Assembly: GCA_913031435.1 (NCBI GenBank)
Contig: CAJWFD010000001.1
Location: forward strand, 1 to 64,000
DNA length: 64,000 nucleotides
Source of the DNA: an uncultured Cryomorphaceae bacterium
Lineage (GTDB): Bacteria > Bacteroidota > Bacteroidia > Flavobacteriales > Schleiferiaceae
Direction: 5' to 3'
A model generated the notes under the pieces. The model did no database searches. It was not told the origin of the DNA and saw only the letters and a program-made list of their open reading frames with translations. Position numbers and translations under genes: made by a program. This document shows, piece after piece, positions 25,609 through 32,856 of the stretch (positions within the stretch are counted from its first letter, which is position 1; the number at the start of each line of letters is the position of its first letter).

Positions 25609-26208
25609 TTATTCCTCTGACGTAGAGTCCTCTGATACTGCGCTGGACGGTATAGTTTCCATACCTTCTGTTAATTCATCACGCTTTGCATTGAGCATGG
25701 TAACCATACGCTTGGTAATGTCATATTCTGTATTTGCGAAGATGATCTGTCCCCCTTCTTCATAAAGTAGAATGAAATCTAGGTTGAGCTCGTCTTTAAG
25801 GACGTCAATCGCTACGTTCATATCCTCACGCATTTGAGTGGTCAAAGCGTTTTGCTTTACCATCAGACGTTCTTGAGCACCTTGTTCTATAGCCATATAT
25901 TGCTGTTGAACGCGTCTGAGATCAGCTTCATTGACCTCTCTCTGGCGGGCGTTCATCTTAGGAGCTTCTTGCTGGTATAATTCTATATTTTCTTGCAAGG
26001 ATTGCTGACGACGCTGCAGTTCAGTTACAATTTCAGCTTCTTCTGCCTGCAACTCAAGGACCAATTCTTGGAAGTAATTGTACTGGCTTTGAAGGGAATC
26101 TATGCGTACATACGCCAAACGGATTCCTTTATCAGTGTTTTCTAATGCAGGCTGCTGGCAACTCGCAAGTAAGGCAATACTAGCAATGGCTAGGAAGAAC
26201 TTTTTCAT
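25609..26208 (-). CDS. OmpH/Skp-like periplasmic lipoprotein
   Basis: A 199-residue protein with a lipoprotein signal (IALLASC, acylated Cys at about 17) and an OmpH/Skp core: a start strand RLAYVRIDSLQSQY, two long charged coiled-coil helices (about 45-135) and a closing strand LDFILLYEEGGQIIFAN before the DITKRMVTMLN helix. Skp-type proteins are trimeric chaperones for outer-membrane proteins; the lipid anchor would fix this one to a membrane. The tail is acidic and serine-rich. It follows hutU by 2 bases, a tight spacing without an obvious functional link. Confidence 0.88.
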   Translation of the reverse strand: MKKFFLAIASIALLASCQQPALENTDKGIRLAYVRIDSLQSQYNYFQELVLELQAEEAEIVTELQRRQQSLQENIELYQQEAPKMNARQREVNEADLRRVQQQYMAIEQGAQERLMVKQNALTTQMREDMNVAIDVLKDELNLDFILLYEEGGQIIFANTEYDITKRMVTMLNAKRDELTEGMETIPSSAVSEDSTSEE

Positions 26209-26210
26209 CG

Positions 26211-28217
26211 TTAAAAGTCTAGTTTGTTTAATATTTCTTCATTCACGAGTTCCGGAACAGTAACCTTTAAAGAGGGTGTACGTTCCATCTCTCGATTGAT
26301 AGCGAATATAGCTTCTTTATTTCTAGCCCAAGAGCGTCTAGCAATTCCATTGTTTACATCATAAAGAAGCATATTTTCAATACGTTTATCTGTTTCCAAA
26401 CTTCCGTCTAACAGCATTCCAAACCCACCATTGATTACTTCTCCCCATCCAACGCCACCACCGTTATGAATACTCACCCAAGTTGCGCCTCTGAAACTTC
26501 CACCAATCACATTCTGGATGGACATATCTGCAGTAAAACTAGAGCCATCGTAAATGTTACTGGTTTCTCTGTAGGGACTATCTGTACCACTCACATCGTG
26601 GTGGTCACGACCGAGCACAACGGGTCCAATTTCACCCTTTTCAATAGCGCGGTTAAATGCTTTAGCGATTTCAATTCTGCCCTCGCTGTCCGCATATAGA
26701 ATCCTGGCTTGAGACCCTACGACAAGTTTATTTGCTTTAGCGCCTTGGATCCAACGGATGTTATCATCCATTTGTTGTTTGATCTCAACGGGTGCTTTTG
26801 CCATAAGTGCTTTGAGTACTTTTTCGGCTATCGCATCTGTCTTGTCTAGGTCTTCTGGGTTTCCTGAGGCACATACCCAGCGAAACGGGCCAAAACCGTA
26901 ATCGAAACACATAGGTCCCATAATGTCCTGAACGTAAGAAGGGTATCTGAAGTATTCGCCATCCGCATCCATGATTTCAGCACCTGCCCTAGAACTTTCT
27001 AATAAGAATGCATTGCCATAGTCAAAGAAATACATGCCTTGATCTACCAGAGTATTAATGGCGGTAACGTGTTTCTTCAAAGTCGTTTTAATACGTGCCT
27101 TAAATTCTACAGGGTCACTAGACATCATCTCATTTGCTTCATCGTAGCTCATTCCTTGTGGATAATATCCTCCTGCCCAAGGGTTGTGTAAAGAAGTCTG
27201 ATCTGAACCCAGGTCCACATGAACGTTGCGTTCTGCCATTCTCTCCCACAGATCAACGATATTACCTAGGTAGGCGATACTTCTTGCTCTTTTTTGATTT
27301 TGAAAGGTTTGTGCCATATCAATGGCTTCGTCTGCACTAGTCGTGATCTCATCTACCCAACCTTGCTCATGACGTTTGTAAGCAGCTTTTGGATTGATTT
27401 CAGCGGTAATACTAACCACCCCCGCGATGTTAGCTGCCTTTGGCTGTGCTCCGGACATTCCACCTAATCCGGCAGTGACGAAAAGCTTTCCCTCTGGTCC
27501 CCCTTTGGATTTCATTCGAGCTGCATTGAGCACAGTAATGGTCGTTCCATGAACAATACCTTGAGGTCCAATGTACATGTATGAACCTGCCGTCATTTGT
27601 CCATACTGTGTAACGCCCAGTGCATTGAATTTCTCCCAATCGTCTGGTTGACTATAATTAGGTATCATCATCCCATTTGTAACAACTACGCGAGGTGCAT
27701 CCGCTGTAGATGGAAAGAGGCCCATTGGATGCCCACTGTACATATGCAGTGTTTGCTCCTGGGTCATTTCACTGAGATATTTCATGGTGAGTACGTATTG
27801 TGCCCAATTCTGAAATACACCGCCATTTCCACCATACGTAATTAGTTCTTCGGGGTGTTGAGCTACTGCAGGATCCAAGTTGTTTTGGATCATGAGCATG
27901 ATACATGCCGCTTGAGCACATTTAGCTGGATAATCGTGAATAGGACGAGCTTTTATAGCATAGTTGGGCTTGAAACGATACATGTAAATGCGCCCATATT
28001 CTTTAAGTTCTTCCAAAAACTCTGGTGCCAATTCTGCATGCCATTCCTTTGGGAAATAACGTAAAGCGTTTTCCAGAGCCAATCTTTTTTCACTGGGTTT
28101 GAGGATGTCTTTGCGTTTTGGCGCTCTATTAACATCTTCTGAAATAGTTCTTTTCGGAGGAATTGTGCCTGGTATACCGGCAACTATTGCCTCCATAAAT
28201 GGGGTTACTGTAGTCAT
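26211..28217 (-). CDS. hutU: Urocanate hydratase
   Basis: Second step of histidine degradation: converts urocanate to imidazolone propionate with tightly bound NAD. The 668-residue chain is longer than the roughly 555-residue proteobacterial enzyme but is in the range I recall for the Bacteroidota form. Recognisable segments are YGGNGGVFQNWAQY, YSGHPMGLFPS, VTAGLGGMSGAQPKA, VDLGSDQTSLHNP and GRDHHDVSGTDSPYRET, around NAD and substrate sites. No other hut gene lies in the window. It abuts the DUF5522 gene upstream with no gap. Confidence 0.96.
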   Translation of the reverse strand: MTTVTPFMEAIVAGIPGTIPPKRTISEDVNRAPKRKDILKPSEKRLALENALRYFPKEWHAELAPEFLEELKEYGRIYMYRFKPNYAIKARPIHDYPAKCAQAACIMLMIQNNLDPAVAQHPEELITYGGNGGVFQNWAQYVLTMKYLSEMTQEQTLHMYSGHPMGLFPSTADAPRVVVTNGMMIPNYSQPDDWEKFNALGVTQYGQMTAGSYMYIGPQGIVHGTTITVLNAARMKSKGGPEGKLFVTAGLGGMSGAQPKAANIAGVVSITAEINPKAAYKRHEQGWVDEITTSADEAIDMAQTFQNQKRARSIAYLGNIVDLWERMAERNVHVDLGSDQTSLHNPWAGGYYPQGMSYDEANEMMSSDPVEFKARIKTTLKKHVTAINTLVDQGMYFFDYGNAFLLESSRAGAEIMDADGEYFRYPSYVQDIMGPMCFDYGFGPFRWVCASGNPEDLDKTDAIAEKVLKALMAKAPVEIKQQMDDNIRWIQGAKANKLVVGSQARILYADSEGRIEIAKAFNRAIEKGEIGPVVLGRDHHDVSGTDSPYRETSNIYDGSSFTADMSIQNVIGGSFRGATWVSIHNGGGVGWGEVINGGFGMLLDGSLETDKRIENMLLYDVNNGIARRSWARNKEAIFAINREMERTPSLKVTVPELVNEEILNKLDF

Positions 28218-28382
28218 TTAATTTCCTTTTACTCTTTGAGTTCCTTTGTCATAGCCGTATGGACAATGCTTGCAGCCGCTTAGACAGCAATGTCCTCGTT
28301 TAAGATGGTACCGCTCCGTGAAGACAATAAATCCCTCTGGGCTTTTGTAGTAATCTTCTGGATCCAACTCTTTATTAAACAT
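28218..28382 (-). CDS. DUF5522-type small cysteine protein, 54 residues
   Basis: The start at 28382 (MFNKELDPEDYY) is preferred; the longer frame to 28457 would overlap the divergent gene. The core reads VFTERYHLKRGHCC then SGCKHCPYGY, giving four cysteines (C32, C33, C37, C40) likely to bind a metal. This matches a short protein family that I know as DUF5522. Its stop directly abuts the hutU start, so the two share an operon. Function unknown. Confidence 0.8.
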   Translation of the reverse strand: MFNKELDPEDYYKSPEGFIVFTERYHLKRGHCCLSGCKHCPYGYDKGTQRVKGN

Positions 28383-28418
28383 AATTATGGACAATGGGTT
28401 CGTAAAGGTACACTGCAT

Positions 28419-28426
28419 TAGTTTTG
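28419..28426 (+). promoter_or_regulatory. Candidate -7 element next to a start codon
   Basis: TAGTTTTG matches TAnnTTTG and ends 4 bases before the ATG at 28431, with only a weak -33. The transcript would be leaderless or nearly so. Confidence 0.35.
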
Positions 28427-28430
28427 TAAC

Positions 28431-29315
28431 ATGGTTCAAGAAGAATTTCCCTTTCACTTACCGTCACCATTTCAGAAGATCGATTATTTTAATCATCTGC
28501 CCGAGCTTTGGATGAAAAGAGATGATTTAATTCATCCTGTGGTATCTGGTAACAAATGGCGAAAGCTCAGAGGATTCTTTCAAGACTGCGACAAAAGTAA
28601 GACTGTTCTTACTTTTGGTGGAGCCTACAGCAATCACCTTCCGGCCGCATCATTTGCGCTAAAATATTTTGGTATGCATGGGGTCTTGATTGTTCGAGGA
28701 GAAGAGTTGAACGAACGGAGTAACCCATTTCTGTCGTATTGCGCAGCTCAAGGAATGCAGCTCCATTTTGTTTCGAGATCTGAATACCGAGCCTTAAGAG
28801 CACGCCAATGGCAGCCTACGCAGGAGCAATTGCTACGGTGGAAAATAAAAGAATTCCAAGTGCTTCCAGAAGGAGGTGCTGGTATTCATGCCATTCAAGG
28901 ATGTGGTGAAATCTGGAGTGAAATCTACCCGATATTGACGCCAAGACATCTCGTGTTGGCTTCTGGTACAGCCTCAACAGTTTTAGGAGTATTACATGCG
29001 ATGCCCGTGAATAGCGATACACAAGTTCACGTGGTCAGTGCGGTGAAAGGCGCGAAAAAAGAACAGGAATTGGTCACGGATTTAGCCCATAGTAAAAACA
29101 TAACACTGTCTTGGATTGATGAAACATCCTTTGGTGGGTTTGGACGTGTTAATGATGTGTTGCTCGACAAAAAAACATCGTTCACAGAGAAAACGGCTAT
29201 TCCAATAGACCGCAACTACAATGCTAAAGTGCTAAACTACCTGAGTAATGTAAGACTTAATGGCACCGTAGTGTGGTTAAATACTGGTGGTTATCCGCTT
29301 TTCGAACGCCTCTAA
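28431..29315 (+). CDS. PLP-dependent ACC deaminase / D-cysteine desulfhydrase-like enzyme
   Basis: A 294-residue fold-type II PLP enzyme. The PLP lysine lies in SGNKWRKL (about residue 42), followed by the glycine/serine site TFGGAYSNHLPA and a phosphate-binding stretch PEGGAGIHAIQG; ASGTASTVLG matches the second phosphate loop. The family includes 1-aminocyclopropane-1-carboxylate deaminase and D-cysteine desulfhydrase; the chain is somewhat shorter than either characterised type, so the substrate is open. Its 3' end overlaps convergent kmo by 4 bases. Confidence 0.88.
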   Translation: MVQEEFPFHLPSPFQKIDYFNHLPELWMKRDDLIHPVVSGNKWRKLRGFFQDCDKSKTVLTFGGAYSNHLPAASFALKYFGMHGVLIVRGEELNERSNPFLSYCAAQGMQLHFVSRSEYRALRARQWQPTQEQLLRWKIKEFQVLPEGGAGIHAIQGCGEIWSEIYPILTPRHLVLASGTASTVLGVLHAMPVNSDTQVHVVSAVKGAKKEQELVTDLAHSKNITLSWIDETSFGGFGRVNDVLLDKKTSFTEKTAIPIDRNYNAKVLNYLSNVRLNGTVVWLNTGGYPLFERL

Positions 29316-30643
29316 AGAGCCTTTAAGATCATCTGCTCTACCTCGTCACTATCCCAGTTGTTCTCTATTCCCGGCATCGCCAATACCTCTTCCATGATGA
29401 CATCGTGGCGCTGTCCTTCCATTAAAGCATCGTAGTATGGGATGTTTGTGAATTTGACTTGGGTATACAATGGGGTCCATAGTTCAGGATTGTTGCGTTG
29501 CACCTTCGCTTCAATCTTCTTGCGTAACTGAAACTTTGGGTCAGCCACCAGGTCACGCATCTCTACAAAATTCCGAAGACTTAAATCCGCTATTGCATTT
29601 CCGGCAGGCACCCGTTGCTTGCTGTATTCTTGGAGTACCGCCTGTAAATCGCTATCACCATGCGTGTCTAGTAGTTCACAGAATACCCGCACATCCTCTA
29701 AAGAGGCATTCATGCCTTCTCCATAAAAAGGAACGATAGCATGTGCAGCATCTCCAATTAACATTGTGTTACTTCCCCAGTGATAAGGTTTACATCGGAT
29801 AATAGCTAAGGCTGAGGTAGGATTGTTTTCCCATTGTTCTCCAAGATTTGGAATCAAGGGAATGGCATCTTTAAAATACTTTTTGAAGTATCTCAATCCA
29901 TCTTCAGCAGTATGTAAATGATCAAGGCCAAACTCACCGTCGTAAGGTGCAAAGACAGTGCCCGTAAACCCATTGTCCGTATTTGCCAGACCCATAAGCA
30001 TGAATTGGCCTCGTGGCCAAATATGTAGAGCGTCCAAATTCAACTGAGGACTACCATCCTCTGCAGCAGGAATATGAACTTCTTTATATCCGCTGTCTAT
30101 ATATTCTTGGCTGAAGTTGAATCGTGGTATTCCCTGAAGAGATTTTCTCACTGCGGATCCTGCGCCATCCGCCCCTACTATGAGATCAGCTTTAACCTCT
30201 ATGGGATTGTTGTCGCCAACAAAATAAGCAATACCAGCCTTCGTGTCTACGCCACTGCATGAGGTATTAAAATGTAAGCTGACGTTTGGTAAAGAATCCG
30301 CTAATTCAACTAGTTTTTTATTGAATTCGCTACGTGAAATACTGTGGATAGCCTTTCCTTTAATACTGTACGGAAAGTAACTTTCATTGCCTTCTATATC
30401 ATGTATTTGCCTTCCATGCGCGGGGACAACGATTTGTCGAATAGGCTCCTCTATACCAGCATATTTTAAAGCGGTCCAGCCCCGATGCCCCACCACTAAG
30501 TTAATGGAGCGCCCGCTCCCGTATGATGCGGATCTAGGGTCTTGACGTTTTTCGAAAACCTCTACGTTGTATCCTTTGGTGCCGAGTGTGTAAGCCATAT
30601 ATGACCCTGCTAAACCTGCACCTACAATAATGACTTTCTTCAT
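29312..30643 (-). CDS. kmo: Kynurenine 3-monooxygenase
   Basis: FAD enzyme that hydroxylates L-kynurenine to 3-hydroxykynurenine with NADPH and O2. The 443-residue chain starts with the dinucleotide-binding GAGLAGSYMAY and keeps the family segment RSINLVVGHRGW, the active-site region SISRSEFNKKL, and the FAD ribityl motif GDAAHAIVPFYGEGMNASLED. The C-terminus may contact the membrane. It follows kynU by 2 bases, so the two consecutive enzymes of tryptophan catabolism toward 3-hydroxyanthranilate are co-expressed. Other pathway genes are not in the window. Confidence 0.95.
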   Translation of the reverse strand: MKKVIIVGAGLAGSYMAYTLGTKGYNVEVFEKRQDPRSASYGSGRSINLVVGHRGWTALKYAGIEEPIRQIVVPAHGRQIHDIEGNESYFPYSIKGKAIHSISRSEFNKKLVELADSLPNVSLHFNTSCSGVDTKAGIAYFVGDNNPIEVKADLIVGADGAGSAVRKSLQGIPRFNFSQEYIDSGYKEVHIPAAEDGSPQLNLDALHIWPRGQFMLMGLANTDNGFTGTVFAPYDGEFGLDHLHTAEDGLRYFKKYFKDAIPLIPNLGEQWENNPTSALAIIRCKPYHWGSNTMLIGDAAHAIVPFYGEGMNASLEDVRVFCELLDTHGDSDLQAVLQEYSKQRVPAGNAIADLSLRNFVEMRDLVADPKFQLRKKIEAKVQRNNPELWTPLYTQVKFTNIPYYDALMEGQRHDVIMEEVLAMPGIENNWDSDEVEQMILKAL

Positions 30644-30645
30644 GC

Positions 30646-31920
30646 TTAATGACTTTCTAAATAGGTTTTAAGAATCTGGCCAAACGACCTTATGTCCTCA
30701 AATGAATTGTACATAGGAACTGGAGCCATACGAATTACGTTGGGTTCTCTCCAGTCTACTATAACGCCTTCCGCCATCAAATGATCAAACAGAGGTTTCC
30801 CATATCCATGCACATGGACAGAAATTTGAGCACCACGGGCGCCTTCAGGAGTTATTATCTCTAAGAATTTATCGGTTTCGATGGCTACAGCCTCGATAAC
30901 TTGCTGCAGATAGGCGGTTAACTTCTCGCTTTTAGCACGTAGGTTACGAACCCCTGCTTGATCTACTAGATCGAAGCTGGCGCGCACCGGAGCCATCGCC
31001 ATTACTGGAGCATTTGACAGTTGCCAGGCTTCAGCTGTAGGAATAGGCTTAAAAGTTTCCGGCATTTGGAAACGTGTTTCTTTGTCGTGACCCCACCATC
31101 CTTCAAAGCGAGGTAGGTCACTTTGTCCATGATGTTTTTCGTGGACAAAGTAGCCGGCGGTAGCACCTGGACCAGCGTTCAGGTATTTATAATGGCACCA
31201 GGCTGCGAAATCCACATTCCAATCGTGGAGGTGCAATTCGATATTACCAGCACCATGAGCGAGGTCCCAGCCCACAGTAACGCCACGTTTTTGAGCATGT
31301 GCTGTAAGTTCCTCCATGGCCATTACTTGGCCGGTATAATAGTTTACGCCGCCAATCATCATCATGGCAATTTCATCACCATGTTTGTCTATGGCAGCTT
31401 TGAAATCTGCCGTATGAATATGATGTTCGCCTTCTCTTGGTGCAACTTCGATGAGATGCGTTGCAGGATCGAGTCCGTGAAACCGCAGCTGTGAGGCCAG
31501 CGCATATTGATCAGAAGGGAAGGCCTTAGCTTCACATAAAATTTTTGTTCGTTGACCTTGAGGTCTGAAAAAGCTGACCATGAGTAAGTGAAGGTTGTTT
31601 GTGAGAGATCCCATAACGACTACTTCCTCCGGCTTCGCTCCAACTATTTTAGAGAGACTTTCTGAGAAGAACTCGTGATAAGGCATCCAGGGTCTACGTG
31701 CCCGAAAATGACCTTCAACTCCCCAGTTTTTCCAGTCCTCTAATTCCTCAGAGAGGTACTCTTTGGCGTTCTTAGGCTGTAACCCCAGCGAATTCCCTGT
31801 GAAATATAATGTTTGCTTGCCGTCGATCACCGGAATGTGAAATTGATCGCGGAACGAGGCGAGTGAATCGGCTTGGTCGAGTGCCGCTGCATAACTCTGG
31901 TCTAAGACATTCATAAGCAT
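30646..31920 (-). CDS. kynU: Kynureninase
   Basis: PLP enzyme that cleaves 3-hydroxykynurenine or kynurenine to (3-hydroxy)anthranilate and alanine. The 424-residue protein has VIDGKQTLYFTGNSLGLQP, the aspartate of VGWDLAHGAGN and the PLP lysine in AAWCHYKYLNAGPG. ATG 31920 gives MLMNVLDQ; ATG 31914 is equally possible. It lies 13 bases after the UbiA-like gene and 2 bases before kmo. Confidence 0.96.
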   Translation of the reverse strand: MLMNVLDQSYAAALDQADSLASFRDQFHIPVIDGKQTLYFTGNSLGLQPKNAKEYLSEELEDWKNWGVEGHFRARRPWMPYHEFFSESLSKIVGAKPEEVVVMGSLTNNLHLLMVSFFRPQGQRTKILCEAKAFPSDQYALASQLRFHGLDPATHLIEVAPREGEHHIHTADFKAAIDKHGDEIAMMMIGGVNYYTGQVMAMEELTAHAQKRGVTVGWDLAHGAGNIELHLHDWNVDFAAWCHYKYLNAGPGATAGYFVHEKHHGQSDLPRFEGWWGHDKETRFQMPETFKPIPTAEAWQLSNAPVMAMAPVRASFDLVDQAGVRNLRAKSEKLTAYLQQVIEAVAIETDKFLEIITPEGARGAQISVHVHGYGKPLFDHLMAEGVIVDWREPNVIRMAPVPMYNSFEDIRSFGQILKTYLESH

Positions 31921-31933
31921 TTATTCTGTGTAC

Positions 31934-32782
31934 TTAAAGATAGGGTAAAAGGGCTACTAGGCCTAATAATAACCAGGGTAGACCTTCTATAAAAAAACTG
32001 TAATACAAGTCCCCGAAGCGATGGTTTGCGATAATGATAACGGTGGCGAAAAAGCAGAACAACAGGAAGGTGGCGGGTAGTGGTAATCCAAAGTAGAGTA
32101 CTAAAGTTGCAAAGCTCAACCATAAAAACGCGTGTGCGATAAAGATGCTGTTTCTTGCTCCCAATAAATGAGGTAAAGTCTTGATGCTTTTGCTGTCGAT
32201 ACTGGAATCTCTAACGTCAAATGGAATAGTTAAAGCTGCCGTCCAAAGTATTCTTTCAAGAAAGGGAAACCAGCCATTTACACCGTTCCAAACAGCAGGA
32301 ATAAATGCCGTGATGTAAGCCCAAAGGCCAGCGATCAGCAGTAGCTTTAAACCAGGTATGGAACGAAGCCCGCCTCCTGTATGCTTTAAAATAAATGGTA
32401 ATGGATATAGAAATGCAACAGCTCCGCCCAATGCATAGTGAAAGAGAAGTTCCCAGGAATTTAGGTGTATTAACTCTATGATAGAGATGGCTACGCCTGC
32501 GATGATACTGAGCCAAGATATTCGGGGCATTTGTGCCCTCCATTGCGATATTTTTGAGGATAAATCAGTATCCGAAGGACCTTCAAATAGGCGAGCAAAC
32601 CCATAGACGACCAGGGTACCTGAGGCATTTAATAAAGCCAGGGAATGTCCTTGGCCTTCAACGAGGTATTCGGTAAACTTGGTCAAGGCCCAAACAGCGC
32701 CTGCAACCCAAAAGTTGGCATAAACAACCAATCTTAATAGGCCTAAAAAAGTGTTAATAATTGTGTTTAAACTTCTTTCCAT
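31934..32782 (-). CDS. UbiA-like membrane prenyltransferase homologue, first Asp motif absent
   Basis: A 282-residue integral membrane protein with eight or nine hydrophobic helices. The second UbiA aspartate motif is recognisable (FDVRDSSIDSKSIKTLP, about residues 186-202), but the first (NDxxDxxxD) is not: the matching loop reads YGFARLFEGPSDTD. This pattern recurs in a Bacteroidota group annotated as UbiA-family, so prenyl transfer is uncertain. It lies 13 bases upstream of kynU on the same strand, but a link to kynurenine metabolism is not evident. Confidence 0.75.
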   Translation of the reverse strand: MERSLNTIINTFLGLLRLVVYANFWVAGAVWALTKFTEYLVEGQGHSLALLNASGTLVVYGFARLFEGPSDTDLSSKISQWRAQMPRISWLSIIAGVAISIIELIHLNSWELLFHYALGGAVAFLYPLPFILKHTGGGLRSIPGLKLLLIAGLWAYITAFIPAVWNGVNGWFPFLERILWTAALTIPFDVRDSSIDSKSIKTLPHLLGARNSIFIAHAFLWLSFATLVLYFGLPLPATFLLFCFFATVIIIANHRFGDLYYSFFIEGLPWLLLGLVALLPYL

Positions 32783-32817
32783 TCTAGGGTGTTAAAAGTA
32801 GGTAATGTTAACCACCT

Positions 32818-32837
32818 GTGATGTAATTTTACGTCAC
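32818..32837. promoter_or_regulatory. 20-bp imperfect palindrome between UbiA-like gene and gcvP
   Basis: GTGATGTAAT and TTTACGTCAC are reverse complements except for one T-G position and the centre. It lies 19 bases before the gcvP ATG and 35 bases before the divergent start, a plausible operator. No glycine riboswitch motif is visible in this 74-base gap. Confidence 0.4.
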
Positions 32838-32856
32838 TAAAAAACTGAATCACAAT

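Noticed and set aside
32783-32856. Possible glycine riboswitch before gcvP
   Set aside because: The 74-base gap is too short for an aptamer and shows none of its conserved motifs.
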